Source: Verrucomicrobia bacterium Tous-C9LFEB (GTDB lineage: Bacteria > Acidobacteriota > Terriglobia > Terriglobales > Acidobacteriaceae). Taken from it: DNA of 64,000 nucleotides. Positions 25,801-35,212 of this stretch are shown here, one piece after another; the stretch's first letter is position 1; each line of letters begins with the position of its first letter. Where the stretch lies: positions 1 to 64,000 of the forward strand of contig CAJCIP010000005.1 of NCBI GenBank assembly GCA_903970445.1, given 5' to 3'. Under the pieces are notes generated by a model. The model did not search any database and was not told the DNA's origin. It saw only the letters and a program-made list of their open reading frames with translations. The translations under genes and the position numbers were made by a program.

Positions 25801-26916
25801 TCAGTTCGTCTGGCCAGCGGTTCTGAGAAGCTTGAGCGTTGTAGCTCGATCGCGCGAGTTTGCGTAAAGCGTTTGCGCAAGCTCGGCGCGGTAGAACTGC
25901 AGCACTGCCGGATTGTCTTCAATGCGAGCGTCCCCCCAGTCGGACCACTGCGGATACATGCTCCAATTCCAGTCGATGTAGCAGAACGCCTTGATGCCGG
26001 GTGAGCTGTGTATCAGCCCAAAGTAGGGCCTATACCAGGCCGCAACGAGACGGTCGCCTTCGATGACGGAGTGACCCTTCGGCGTGGATTCCCCAATCAT
26101 GACGGGCATGCGGTGCTTGTCTGCATCATGGAGGAAGTTCGCCGTCGCGTTGCTCCAGAGACTGGCAGCGCCGAAGATGTTTACGCCCCACCAATCTACC
26201 CACGCGTCACCAGGATAAAAGGCCAGATAGCGATGGCTTGCATCTTCCGCAGAAGCTCCGCCTTCCTCTGCATCAAGTTCCGCACCAGCGGACCAATCCC
26301 AGACAAGCGCTACGTCTTGAAGTCCGCAAGCCCGTATGTATCCGGCGATATGGCGGAACGCGGCTATGTAACTTGCAGGCGAATATCCGTTCCAGGAGCC
26401 GTTGAATTCATAGCCTACGCGAACGAAGACGGGGCGATTCAACGAACGAATCCCTTCACAGAGCTGCTGAAGATGTGGGTCCTCCTGGCCTGCGGCAACC
26501 GCGCCTTCGTAATGCTTCTTCGCGTCACCGGCGTTCAATGACAAGCCTATCTGCGGAATGATGAGATCGGGGAAACGCGCCAGCTCCCTATTCAAACGAC
26601 TGAAGTAGTTCGGAATGTCCTCATGCAAGTCGATGTAACTCATCGACAGCATGGGGCGCGTGGGCGATACGGCTTTGCTGTACGCCGCAAAACTACTTTC
26701 ATCACTTTGACCCGCTCCGTGAAGCACAACGGATTCGCGTGGCTCCAAACGTTTCCCGTAAAAAACTCGAGGCATAGGAGACTTGGTGTCGGCTGCGCGT
26801 AGCTTTTCTGCAGCATCACCAGTCCCTGATTCCGCTTTCTGCTGAGCGTGCCACCAACCCGCTCCCAGGAGAGCGAGCGCTATAACCGGAAGTGCAATCG
26901 AGCTTACACGTCCCAC
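25801..26916 (-). CDS. GH26-like glycoside hydrolase, membrane-anchored or secreted
   Basis: Predicted endo-acting hydrolase of 371 residues with an N-terminal hydrophobic segment (residues 6-22). The TIM-barrel signs match family GH26: acid/base Glu170 in VRVGYEFNGSWNGY, the aromatic-rich YPGDAWVDWWGVNIF, and the nucleophile candidate Glu276 in MIGESTP. It is the last gene of the exopolysaccharide operon: its GTG start directly follows the TAA of the glycosyltransferase, with GAGG about ten bases before. A hydrolase in such a place usually trims or releases the polymer made by the operon. GH26 often acts on mannans, but the substrate cannot be fixed from motifs. Confidence 0.8.
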   Translation of the reverse strand: MGRVSSIALPVIALALLGAGWWHAQQKAESGTGDAAEKLRAADTKSPMPRVFYGKRLEPRESVVLHGAGQSDESSFAAYSKAVSPTRPMLSMSYIDLHEDIPNYFSRLNRELARFPDLIIPQIGLSLNAGDAKKHYEGAVAAGQEDPHLQQLCEGIRSLNRPVFVRVGYEFNGSWNGYSPASYIAAFRHIAGYIRACGLQDVALVWDWSAGAELDAEEGGASAEDASHRYLAFYPGDAWVDWWGVNIFGAASLWSNATANFLHDADKHRMPVMIGESTPKGHSVIEGDRLVAAWYRPYFGLIHSSPGIKAFCYIDWNWSMYPQWSDWGDARIEDNPAVLQFYRAELAQTLYANSRDRATTLKLLRTAGQTN

Positions 26917-27897
26917 TTAGAGGACCTCGGGAAGACGAGAGTCGACCTGCGTCGCAGGGGTACCCTCCTCGTTTGGCAAGGCTGAAAGAGAACGTTTCCA
27001 CGCCGCATGCAGAACGAAATTGGGAAGCAGGCCGATACCCACTAGAAAGATCGTGTCGAGCGGCCGCGGACGGTTGCGCAGAACCTTGCCGGCAATCTCC
27101 CACAGTCCCCGCCAGTCACGCGCGCGCTTCGCCTTACGCGCGACCTTCGTGGCGAGGAAAGAGTTATACCCATCGTTACTGATCCAGCGTCGATACTGAT
27201 CCGCCCAGGCAAGTGAATCGCGCCAGTTCGCGCGACGGCTGCGCGAAACACTTTGCGTTGCTATGTTGTACACAACGAGCGGCTCCCAAACGAAGTCGAT
27301 GCGTGCGCCCGCTTCATGCCAGACCTCTAATAGCCATGCCCAATCCTCGTGATCCTTATGCGAGGTAAATGGAACTGATTCGAGAAGGCTGCGATGCATC
27401 AGCAGCGTCTGCACAGGCAAGACACCTGGGCGCCCACGCAATGAAGGTCGAATGAGAATGTAATCAGCAATGTCCTCCTCAGGCTCGATGGGACGCTTCG
27501 GCCACACGTCGTCTTGACCGTCATGCCTGTAGATCGTCCGACAGGAAACCATCCTTAGAGGATTTACCGTCCGAGCGAGGCGTAGTTGGTGCTCGACCTT
27601 GTGCGGGAGCATGAGGTCGTCGTCATCCAGGAAGGTGAGCCATTCGCCGCGGCTCATCTGTACGCCCAGATTGCGCGCTTCGGCAGGGCCGCTATTCCTT
27701 TCCAGCTCGAAATAGCGGAGCTTCGGGTGCGAGTTCACCAGCGCCGATTGAACGTCCGGATCGGGTCCATCAGACACAACAATGACTTCTATATTCGGGT
27801 GCGTCTGATCCAACGCACTCCCTACGGCGAGCCGGAGCTCGTGCAAGCGGCGGTACGTCGGGATAATGATGCTTACAAGATCAGATTGCTCGTTCAT
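26917..27897 (-). CDS. Glycosyltransferase family 2
   Basis: Cytoplasmic GT-A glycosyltransferase, 326 residues from the ATG at 27897. Motifs are VSIIIPTYRRLHELRLAV, VVSDGPDPDV, RNSGPAEARNLG and the metal-binding FLDDDDLMLP. The chosen start has GTGGAGACC just before it and opens directly with the first beta strand; a 68-residue upstream extension is Arg-rich and overlaps the previous gene, so it is rejected. The C-terminus has a hydrophobic stretch (FLVGIGLLPNFVLHAAW) that could attach it to the membrane. It follows wzy by 20 bp and builds the repeat unit, probably by adding one sugar. Confidence 0.88.
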   Translation of the reverse strand: MNEQSDLVSIIIPTYRRLHELRLAVGSALDQTHPNIEVIVVSDGPDPDVQSALVNSHPKLRYFELERNSGPAEARNLGVQMSRGEWLTFLDDDDLMLPHKVEHQLRLARTVNPLRMVSCRTIYRHDGQDDVWPKRPIEPEEDIADYILIRPSLRGRPGVLPVQTLLMHRSLLESVPFTSHKDHEDWAWLLEVWHEAGARIDFVWEPLVVYNIATQSVSRSRRANWRDSLAWADQYRRWISNDGYNSFLATKVARKAKRARDWRGLWEIAGKVLRNRPRPLDTIFLVGIGLLPNFVLHAAWKRSLSALPNEEGTPATQVDSRLPEVL

Positions 27898-27917
27898 GGT
27901 CTCCACTGTGCTGTATG

Positions 27918-29399
27918 TCAGAGCACCGTCATCCGCCGACGCGGAGGCGATGCAGGCATCCCAAGGCCTACGACGCGTGCGGGATTCAACAGTTCCGAAG
28001 GACGTGCTGTCGGCGAAGGCAGACCGTGCACAATCTCGTCTCCGAAGTGGGAATCCGTTTCGTCTTCGGACCCCTCCACCAGACACATTTTCACGAGGCA
28101 TGTGTAGGCAAGAAGCGTCGGCAGATACGGGTCAACGGGTACAGACTCTGCAATACCGGTCAAGGCCACCCACGTAAGAAGAATAGGTGGAAGAAGGGAT
28201 TGTTCGGAAGGCTTGCGCAGGAAGCGCCGCCACGCCATTACTGCTCCACCCCCGAGCAAGCCGATGTAAAGCAGCATTCCGACCACGCCGAGTGACAAAG
28301 TCTGATCGAGATAGGTGTCGTGCGCGTGAGGAACCATCCATCCCTGGTCTGCTGATATTCGCTCGACACGCGCGGGCGTCCAGAACGCCTCATAGCCATA
28401 ACCCACGAGCGGATGAACGCGAACGCTTTCCATCAACTCGGCCCACAGGGGAGCACGGTTCGAGAGATTCGACGTGTTCTCTGTGTCCTTGCGGCCCATC
28501 ATGAAGGCGCTTTGCGCAGCGCCTTCGCCGCCGTTGCGGCCTATCGCAAAAATGACTGCAGGTACGACGACTGTAAGTCCGACTACGAGCGCCAAAGTTC
28601 TCGCCTGAGGCTTCAGGTGTTGCCGGCCATACCGAACGGCCAGAATGGCAAGGAGGAGGAGTCCGAGGATCGAGCCAAGACGAGAGCGCGTGAGATACAG
28701 CAGGATGAGACCCACACCCATGACAGGGGCGATCCAGCGCAACCAGTGCGGGCGCTTTTGCAGCAGTGTCATGCCGCAGATCATGCACATCACCAGGTTC
28801 ATCGCCTGGTAGTTCGCGGTCATCACGCCGTTGAAGCGGTAGTCAGGGTCAAATGGCGCAAACTTCTTTTCCTGCAGCACCTCAACATAGACGGAGATGA
28901 GCGCGACAATCCCGGTCTGGGCAAAGCCGAAGAGCGCCATCTCATCGCCGCTCAGCACACGAGCCACGGCCATGGCAAAGAAGCAATTGATGCAGAAAAC
29001 GATGAGCCGTTTTCGCGTGATCGAGGGGTCACCACTCCAGCCTGCGCTAAGAATCGCCCAACCTAGATACATGATTGCAATGGGCATCAACCGACTGCCG
29101 AAGCGTCCGCGTTTAGGAAGACGCCAAATCAAGAAAGCCGCTGCCAACGCGATGATCGGCATAGCCACTTGACGGCTGAAGTTTCCCTCGTAAGCCGCAG
29201 CCTCGTTCGCCGCAGCTTTCTTCGGGTTTGGATCGATCTTGAGCGGCAGGTAGTACGGAACGGAGTACCAGAAACATACACCGAGCAAAACACCGCAGAG
29301 TATTTTGATCACGCGGACACGGTAGGACTGGCGCTCGAACTCGTAATTTATGCGCGTGCGCTCGGCGTAGGCGAGCCGCTCTGCGATTTGGGCTCTCAC
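27918..29399 (-). CDS. O-antigen ligase/polymerase family protein (Wzy-like)
   Basis: Polytopic membrane protein of 493 residues with about 11-12 hydrophobic segments, the size and layout of Wzy polymerases and WaaL-type ligases. The long periplasmic loop in the second half has the family pattern NLSNRAPLWAELMESVRVHPLVGYGYEAF followed by PHAHDTYLDQTLSLGVVGMLLY, where the His of AHDTYL is conserved. In a Wzx/Wzy locus with a co-polymerase the polymerase role is the likely one. The start is GTG in a GTGA overlap with the flippase stop. The last 50 residues, from about SEDETDSH, are polar and probably disordered in the cytoplasm. Confidence 0.87.
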   Translation of the reverse strand: MRAQIAERLAYAERTRINYEFERQSYRVRVIKILCGVLLGVCFWYSVPYYLPLKIDPNPKKAAANEAAAYEGNFSRQVAMPIIALAAAFLIWRLPKRGRFGSRLMPIAIMYLGWAILSAGWSGDPSITRKRLIVFCINCFFAMAVARVLSGDEMALFGFAQTGIVALISVYVEVLQEKKFAPFDPDYRFNGVMTANYQAMNLVMCMICGMTLLQKRPHWLRWIAPVMGVGLILLYLTRSRLGSILGLLLLAILAVRYGRQHLKPQARTLALVVGLTVVVPAVIFAIGRNGGEGAAQSAFMMGRKDTENTSNLSNRAPLWAELMESVRVHPLVGYGYEAFWTPARVERISADQGWMVPHAHDTYLDQTLSLGVVGMLLYIGLLGGGAVMAWRRFLRKPSEQSLLPPILLTWVALTGIAESVPVDPYLPTLLAYTCLVKMCLVEGSEDETDSHFGDEIVHGLPSPTARPSELLNPARVVGLGMPASPPRRRMTVL

Positions 29400-30712
29400 G
29401 CGAGGCTTACCTCTCGACGGTAGTAGAGGTGTCGGACCATCATCACTACCATGCTACCTACCAACATCGCAGCGGCTGCTCCGGGAACCTGCAAGTTCTT
29501 CACCAGCCAGATAGCGGAAGCAGCCTGCACGACGAATCCTGCGAGATTCGCATAAAACGTTGGGCCGGCTTTCTTCATCGCGGAAAGGCCGTAGCTTTCC
29601 GGAAGCGTTGCCGCAAGTGCTACAAAATTGACGGCCAGGACGAAGAGTATCGTCCTTGCATTGCCGGGAACGTCCTTGAAGATCAGGCGCGCTACAAATG
29701 GACCGAAGAGCGCAATGCCAACCGCGCATAACGACGAGCCGAGGAAGAGATGCTTGTTAAATTTCTTCACCAATGCGGCCAGCGCAGGCTTGCCGCCATC
29801 GGCGAATTTCTGCGCCATGATGGGCGAGAACATGTTCTGCATGCTGACCAGCGCTACGCGTGGGATGTTTACCACCTGCTCGCACACTGAGTAATTGCCG
29901 ACGGCAGCGCCGCCGGCGAGCGCGCTCAACGTCCACGGGTTCCACTGTGAACTGGCAAGGAAAACCATGTTGCTGCCGACGAACCATCCGCCAAGATTGA
30001 GGTTGCGGATGCAGTCTTCGCGGATAGCACGCGAACGCACGCCGAACGTGGGCCACTCCTTGAGGAGCCACCACAGCGAAACGAAGATGGCTGCGGCGGA
30101 AAGAACGAGCAGCGTATTTGTGACATCCAGACGATGCGTCAAGCGGAGCCACTCGACGCCACCGATCTGCAACACCACTGTTGCGACCTCTGTCCAGAAA
30201 GCTTCCTTCATGCGCAGATCGGCAAAGTACATTCGCCGCGTGAACTCGCGAAAGACGATGCCCGCGGACGTAAATATCAAAGGCTCAAAGACGCCGTAGT
30301 AGAGTCCACGTGACGGCGTGCTGCACCATTTCGCAATGCCCCAGAGCAGCAGAAACATCAAGACGGAACAAACCACTTGAACCGCGAAAATGCTGCCAAG
30401 ATAGAGACGCTGGCGTTCCTTTTCCATACCGGGACGGTTGAACATGAATGGTCCCCACATGATGTTGTTGCACATCTGTATCAACACATCCAGGGCACGC
30501 TGCGTCAGGATGTAGATACCGAATTGCCACTCAGATGTATGGCGCCGCAGCAGTGCAGCGACAACCATGTTCCCGAAGCTATACGTCAGTTGATCAGCGA
30601 GTGCGTAGCTAAGACGGCCTGTTGCGAAGCCGCGTGCCTTTGTCCAAACTCCGGGCCGAGGCAATGGTGCTTCGACTTCCTCGGCAACCGAGGCTTCGGG
30701 CAACAGGGTCAC
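29396..30712 (-). CDS. Polysaccharide flippase (Wzx/MOP superfamily)
   Basis: Membrane protein of 438 residues with about 12 hydrophobic helices, predicted to flip undecaprenyl-linked repeat units to the periplasm. The N-terminal pattern (ALADQLTYSFGNMVVAALL), helix 7 region (SSQWNPWTLSALAGGAAVGNY) and VSMQNMFSPIMAQKF are typical of Wzx/PST proteins. The first 30 residues are polar and precede the first helix. The start is GTG in GTGA, overlapping the GT4 stop by four bases, and its stop overlaps the wzy start the same way. Substrate specificity is not readable. Confidence 0.85.
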   Translation of the reverse strand: MTLLPEASVAEEVEAPLPRPGVWTKARGFATGRLSYALADQLTYSFGNMVVAALLRRHTSEWQFGIYILTQRALDVLIQMCNNIMWGPFMFNRPGMEKERQRLYLGSIFAVQVVCSVLMFLLLWGIAKWCSTPSRGLYYGVFEPLIFTSAGIVFREFTRRMYFADLRMKEAFWTEVATVVLQIGGVEWLRLTHRLDVTNTLLVLSAAAIFVSLWWLLKEWPTFGVRSRAIREDCIRNLNLGGWFVGSNMVFLASSQWNPWTLSALAGGAAVGNYSVCEQVVNIPRVALVSMQNMFSPIMAQKFADGGKPALAALVKKFNKHLFLGSSLCAVGIALFGPFVARLIFKDVPGNARTILFVLAVNFVALAATLPESYGLSAMKKAGPTFYANLAGFVVQAASAIWLVKNLQVPGAAAAMLVGSMVVMMVRHLYYRREVSLA

Positions 30713-32034
30713 GTTTTTGTCGTCTCCTTCTCAGCTGCCGCGAGCTTCTTTTCCGGCCCGCCGGCCAGTTCGCGATAGATGGCGTTCACCCGATCGCCAT
30801 TCGCATTCCAAAGGAACTTTCGGGCCTGCACAGTTCCGCCTTCACTTAGCTTCAGCAGCCGCTGTGGGTCTCCTGCCAGTGTACGGATTGCATCTGCCCA
30901 GTCGGCAATGGCCCGCTTGGGTGACGTTACCTTGATCTTCACCCCGCTTCCATCGCTGACCATGTCGCCCGCGCCCTGATGGTCAAAGCAAACGACCGGC
31001 ACACCGGCGGCCAGGGCTTCCAGAACCACGTTACCGCTGGTATCACGCAGGCTGGTGAAGCAGAAAAGGTCGGCGGAGGTCATCTCCGCAACAGCTTCGG
31101 CGAAAGGAAGGCGCCCAAGGAATTCCATGGCGTTCGCGCCATTTGGGATGTTGTGCGCCAAGCCAAGTCGCTTGGCTTCTGCGCTCCAGCGCGCGCGCAT
31201 CGGACCGTCTCCGAGGATGCGTAGCGTGAATCGCACTTCGTCTCGAAGCATTGCGAGGGCGCGAAGAAGTATCGGAAGAGCCTTTCTTGTTTGGAATTCT
31301 CCACTCCATAGAATGTTCAGCGCAGGTAACTCTGCACCTCGCTGATGAGCTTCTACGCGGCCGCGGAAGCGTGTGCGGTCAGGATCATCAACGCGGTGCA
31401 GGCCTGTTTCGAGCAATAACTCTACGTCACGTTTGAAAACGTGTTGGTAGTCGCGGAGGTTTGTTGAATTTGCGGCGATCACTTTCACGGCCCTCTTTGC
31501 GGCTTGTCGTACACGTGATTTGCAGCGCAAAGATAACCAATTGCTCAGGCCCCGCATGCCCTCCTTGAATGCCTCAACGGGCGGCAGAATGGGCAGGAAT
31601 TTCGTGGGAAAGTTCTGGCTTCCACCAACAGGACCCCAAAGATACGGGATGCCCAATTGCCACGTGTAGCCAGGTTCGCGAAACGTGCACACGTTGACTT
31701 GATGAACGAGGTCGAAGCGTTGTGCGTCGTGGAGTTTACGCGCGAGATCAAGCGCCAGCTTTTGCCAATGATGGTACGCAACGTAGTTGTAGGCAAAGAG
31801 GCCCGGTTTGGCTTCCATCGTCTTCAGCTTTTCGTCTGGGGCGGGCGTGTAGAAGTGGACGTTCATAGGCAGGAGTCCTTCGCCACGAGCTTTTTGCAGT
31901 GCGGCAAAGTTCGACCGGCTGGTGATGATGTGCGTGTCCGCGACGCGGGCGGCCTGCAGCAGTCTGCCCCAGCCTACGGCCCACTCGGAGCCGCGATAAG
32001 GACTGCACTCATACGACATGAGCAGCACCTTCAT
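30709..32034 (-). CDS. Glycosyltransferase family 4
   Basis: GT-B retaining glycosyltransferase, 441 residues. The N-terminal domain begins MKVLLMSYECSPYRGSEWAVG. The C-terminal donor domain has LNILWSGEFQTRKALPILLRAL, FTLRILGDGPMR and the EX7E-type region FCFTSLRDTSGNVVLEALAAGVPVV. It works in the cytoplasm on lipid-linked intermediates. AAAGGGA lies seven bases before the ATG. It comes 39 bp after the Wza-like export gene and is coupled by GTGA to the flippase. The conserved YECSP at the start is shared with a subgroup of exopolysaccharide GT4 enzymes. Confidence 0.9.
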   Translation of the reverse strand: MKVLLMSYECSPYRGSEWAVGWGRLLQAARVADTHIITSRSNFAALQKARGEGLLPMNVHFYTPAPDEKLKTMEAKPGLFAYNYVAYHHWQKLALDLARKLHDAQRFDLVHQVNVCTFREPGYTWQLGIPYLWGPVGGSQNFPTKFLPILPPVEAFKEGMRGLSNWLSLRCKSRVRQAAKRAVKVIAANSTNLRDYQHVFKRDVELLLETGLHRVDDPDRTRFRGRVEAHQRGAELPALNILWSGEFQTRKALPILLRALAMLRDEVRFTLRILGDGPMRARWSAEAKRLGLAHNIPNGANAMEFLGRLPFAEAVAEMTSADLFCFTSLRDTSGNVVLEALAAGVPVVCFDHQGAGDMVSDGSGVKIKVTSPKRAIADWADAIRTLAGDPQRLLKLSEGGTVQARKFLWNANGDRVNAIYRELAGGPEKKLAAAEKETTKT

Positions 32035-32073
32035 TGCGTCCCTTTCAGCTCCGGTTTACCGCTCGCGTGTGGG

Positions 32074-32769
32074 CTATTTGATCAAGTTGCTGATCGGGTC
32101 AAAGTAGAGACCCAGGTTGATCGCCTTAACGTAGCGTTCTACCTTCGAAAGATTGTCATGCCGGACGAGGATCATGTCATCGGGCTGCAGGATCATGTCC
32201 TGCTTCGAGCGATTCTTGCTGCGAAAGTCGCCAAGCTGAAGCACATGCACCTCAGATACCTCTGAGTTCAGCTTACGAAACAAAAGAACCCGGCCAAGCG
32301 CCGCATCATCCTTTGGGCCGCCCGCAAGCAGAATGGCTTGCAATGCTGTTATAGGACGGCGCAGCTCGAATCGGCCTGGCGTCGTGACCTCTCCTGCAAC
32401 GATGATGTGAGGGCGCTCGAAGTCCTTGAGCAGCACCGCGACTTCCGGGTTGGCCAGCTTGGACTCAGATTCATGCGCGATCTTGCGCTTTGCTTCGTCG
32501 AGCGTCAGGCCCGTGAGAAGGATTTCGCCTGTAGATTTCAGCGTGACGCGGCCATCCGGACCGATGACGACCTCATCGTTGAACTCGGGTGTGAACCTGA
32601 AGTTAACATCGATGGTGTCGCCGGGGTAGAGCCTGTAAGGCTCTGTTTGCTGCTGGAGCGGCGTGCGATCGCGCGGAGGCAACAGTTGAGTTGAACTTGC
32701 CGCTTGCGTGAACCCAGAAGGACAAGCGATCGCCAGCAGCAGAACTATAACGAACAGTCGTGCGCTCAT
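32074..32769 (-). CDS. Polysaccharide export protein (Wza-like, Poly_export plus SLBB)
   Basis: Periplasmic/outer-membrane export component, 231 residues from the ATG at 32769. A signal peptide (LFVIVLLLAIACPSGFTQAA) is followed by the Poly_export domain (YRLYPGDTIDVNFRFTPEFN ... VTLKSTGEILLTGLTLDEAK) and an SLBB domain (IIVAGEVTTPGRFEL). It is shorter than E. coli Wza and lacks the C-terminal amphipathic outer-membrane helix in clear form. Starts at 32778 and 32805 also exist; AAGGA seven to nine bases before 32769 and the signal peptide favour that one. It lies 29 bp after the co-polymerase gene. Confidence 0.88.
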   Translation of the reverse strand: MSARLFVIVLLLAIACPSGFTQAASSTQLLPPRDRTPLQQQTEPYRLYPGDTIDVNFRFTPEFNDEVVIGPDGRVTLKSTGEILLTGLTLDEAKRKIAHESESKLANPEVAVLLKDFERPHIIVAGEVTTPGRFELRRPITALQAILLAGGPKDDAALGRVLLFRKLNSEVSEVHVLQLGDFRSKNRSKQDMILQPDDMILVRHDNLSKVERYVKAINLGLYFDPISNLIK

Positions 32770-32798
32770 GAGAGTCATCCTTATGCCCCTTCGAGGCG

Positions 32799-34922
32799 TT
32801 ACCACAGCAGCCGATGCATCCAGTTCGGAACCGGATATTGCCGGCGATTGAGAACATAGCCGAGGAGCGGCGCGCGTGATTCTCTCAGGACCGCAGACAT
32901 CTGTTCGAGATTACTCTTGCGCGCCTTGCCGGCACTGACTATCGCCACGTATCCGTCCACGCAGATGTCCAACTCGCTCGAAAGCGTCGATTCAGCGAAG
33001 CTCGGGCAATCGAGAAAGAGGAAATCAAATTCTTTGCGAGCATCGATCAGCAGCGGGCACATGCGCGCTGAAAACTGTCCCTGGGCGGCAGCATGGCGAA
33101 ATGGATCGACCGCGCCGGGATGTTCCTTCGCAAAGGTAAGTACCCAATACTGCTTGTCCGGCAGGTAGCGAAGCGCAAAGGTAAGGTCTTCTTCGGCTTC
33201 AAACTGCCGGAGGAGTCCGCCCATATCGAGCACCGCAACGCGGCTGCTCGCCTGCTTCGATGCTTCCTGCGCGAGATTGCTGACGAGATGACTGACACCT
33301 TCGCCGTTTGTAGCAGCCGTAAAGGCAACGCAGTATCCTGCGGGAATGTCTCCAGAAGAGGATGAAGCGGACTCAAATTTCGAACCCGGCCCGTTCAGGC
33401 TTTCTTCTTCGGCGAGGCGTGGAGTCAGAGAATTACGTAATGCGAAAAGAATCCGCCGATACTCCAGCCGATTGTTTTCCGCAGGCACCATTGCATCGCC
33501 TTCGGTTGCAAAGGTAGCAATAGTACGCGTTCCTGTGAGCGCATCCAGTTGCGTCGGCGTGTAGACCTGCTCCGCGGAGGTGTCGTTGTAGAGTGCCAGA
33601 GCGATGCCTAAAAGTATGCCGAAAGCAAGCGCGACGCCAAGATACAGCAGCGGCTTTGGTCGCACGGCTTCCGCAGAGGAAACTGGCGCTTGCACCAGCG
33701 ACACGTCGAACATCTTCGCCTTGTCCAACTCCTCGGCGATGTGCGCCTCGTCACGGCGCTGCGCATACAACGTGTAGTCGGCCTGTGACTGTGCGACCTT
33801 GCGCTTGAGCGAATCAAAGTCAGAGGTCGCTTCATTCAACTCATTCATGCGTTTACGCGCGGCCACGAGCTGAGCCTCAATTTCTGCGCGTTGTGCGGTC
33901 GTGCCGTGCACCTCTGTGCCTGACTGAACAAGCGCTGTGCTCAGCTGCTGGTAAACCGGATTGACGTCCGTGGCCTGCTCACCCGCGGGCTGCGAAGTCG
34001 CGGTCGCCATAGCCCGTTTGGTGGTGGCAATCTTCTCCTCAACTTCGACTACCTGGCGATCGGTCGGAACGTAGCGTTTGAGCAGTTCACTGCGCCGGTT
34101 TTCGAGGTCGACAAGCGCTGTAAGGAAACGCTCCTGCGAGTACTGATTGGTGATGGTGCGCTCAGTCGTGCGCGTGCGCTGTGGCGTTAGGCTGAGCTGG
34201 TTCTTCTCAGCATCACGGAGGCTGATCTGCCGCGCGAGCGCTGTATCGGCCTGTGTCAACTGATCCTGGAGCCCTGCAATGCGCTGCACCTGTAGTTTTT
34301 TCTGATCGTCGAGATCGGCGATGCCGTGGGCGACTTCGAAATCGGTCAGCGCTTTCTGATTAGCGTCGACGATGGCGCTTTGCGTCTCGGCCTGCTTGTT
34401 GAAGAAGTCTGCTGCACCGCTGGAGCGCGCTGTGCCTGCACGGACCTCGAAGTAGGAATCGAGAACCTTCCGGAGCTGGAGATCAGCGTCTTCGGGCGAG
34501 TTCGCGATCAAGCTAATGTTGATGAGATTCGTCTGGTGGACTGCTTCAACGATGAGCCTGTGCTGCAGGTTAACGATTCTGCTGTCCTGCTCAGAAGTCT
34601 TTAGCCCCGCAATCTGGTCCTGTAGCGCACGCCGGGCGACGCCACCGCTTTGCAGCAGATCAACTTCGCTGTTGATCTCTTCCGGACTGACATCGGTTTG
34701 CGAAACCTGGCGGTCATTTGGGTTGGTACTCAACGGCGTGAGTGAACGCACGTTTTGCACCATCAATTTGGCCTGTGACTTGTACTTCTTGTGCATCAGC
34801 AACGTAGCGATGGCTGCCAGGCCAACGACCACGCACACAGTCGCCACAAAGATTTGCTTGCGGCGGAACACGGCTTCGGTAAGTATCTGGCGAAGCTTGG
34901 GCGGAGCGTAGGTCTTCATCAC
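32799..34922 (-). CDS. Wzc-like polysaccharide co-polymerase with degenerate ATPase
   Basis: Inner-membrane chain-length/export protein of 707 residues. Wzz domain with first helix near 24-44; long periplasmic coiled coil (about 180-410, many Gln/Glu/Arg heptads); second helix near 435-455 (LLYLGVALAFGILLGIALAL); then a cytoplasmic MinD-like domain. In that domain the P-loop is NGEGVSHL (540-546) where BY-kinases have PGEGKS, so the ATP-binding Lys is Val543. The Walker A' (VAVLDMGG) and B (FLFLDCPS) strands keep their Asp. No C-terminal tyrosine cluster is present. It should keep its structural role but probably lacks kinase activity. It opens the seven-gene minus-strand operon, divergent from the priming transferase. 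Confidence 0.88.
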   Translation of the reverse strand: MMKTYAPPKLRQILTEAVFRRKQIFVATVCVVVGLAAIATLLMHKKYKSQAKLMVQNVRSLTPLSTNPNDRQVSQTDVSPEEINSEVDLLQSGGVARRALQDQIAGLKTSEQDSRIVNLQHRLIVEAVHQTNLINISLIANSPEDADLQLRKVLDSYFEVRAGTARSSGAADFFNKQAETQSAIVDANQKALTDFEVAHGIADLDDQKKLQVQRIAGLQDQLTQADTALARQISLRDAEKNQLSLTPQRTRTTERTITNQYSQERFLTALVDLENRRSELLKRYVPTDRQVVEVEEKIATTKRAMATATSQPAGEQATDVNPVYQQLSTALVQSGTEVHGTTAQRAEIEAQLVAARKRMNELNEATSDFDSLKRKVAQSQADYTLYAQRRDEAHIAEELDKAKMFDVSLVQAPVSSAEAVRPKPLLYLGVALAFGILLGIALALYNDTSAEQVYTPTQLDALTGTRTIATFATEGDAMVPAENNRLEYRRILFALRNSLTPRLAEEESLNGPGSKFESASSSSGDIPAGYCVAFTAATNGEGVSHLVSNLAQEASKQASSRVAVLDMGGLLRQFEAEEDLTFALRYLPDKQYWVLTFAKEHPGAVDPFRHAAAQGQFSARMCPLLIDARKEFDFLFLDCPSFAESTLSSELDICVDGYVAIVSAGKARKSNLEQMSAVLRESRAPLLGYVLNRRQYPVPNWMHRLLW

Positions 34923-35212
34923 AGGCGCGGTGTTCGATCGTTTCCGTCAGGTTTTCCGGTTTGTTCGCAGTGTACCAACGCCGGCGCAAAACCCTCTTTG
35001 CAAAGCACCTGAACCTAGAAAAAGAATGTACCATTCGAGCGTCACGCTGTAAGGGCGGAATAGACTATAGGCCGAACCCAATCGTGTCAGCGATGCATGA
35101 ACCAAGGCAGCGCGCGTGACACATGTGGGGAATGCACACACCACAAATGCTGTGCAACGGTTAACGTAAGGGGAGCGCCGATCTCCGCGCACCCTTAGGA
35201 CTTCGATGTTCC
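34923..35212. promoter_or_regulatory. Divergent promoter region of the exopolysaccharide locus
   Basis: A 290-bp gene-free region between the starts of the co-polymerase (minus) and the priming transferase (plus). It should hold both promoters. Two copies of TGTACCA lie about 55 bp apart (34970-34976 and 35026-35032). A GG-N10-GC spacing on the minus strand resembles a sigma-54 site but the match is poor. No firm promoter call is made. Confidence 0.4.

Noticed and set aside
27898-28101. A 68-residue N-terminal extension of the GT2 protein
   Set aside because: It is Arg-rich, overlaps the end of the wzy-like gene and lies before a good ribosome site and the true first beta strand.
35000-35160. 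Sigma-54 promoter ahead of the exopolysaccharide operon
   Set aside because: One GG-N10-GC spacing exists (TTGGTTCATGCATCGC on the minus strand) but the flanking bases match the consensus poorly.
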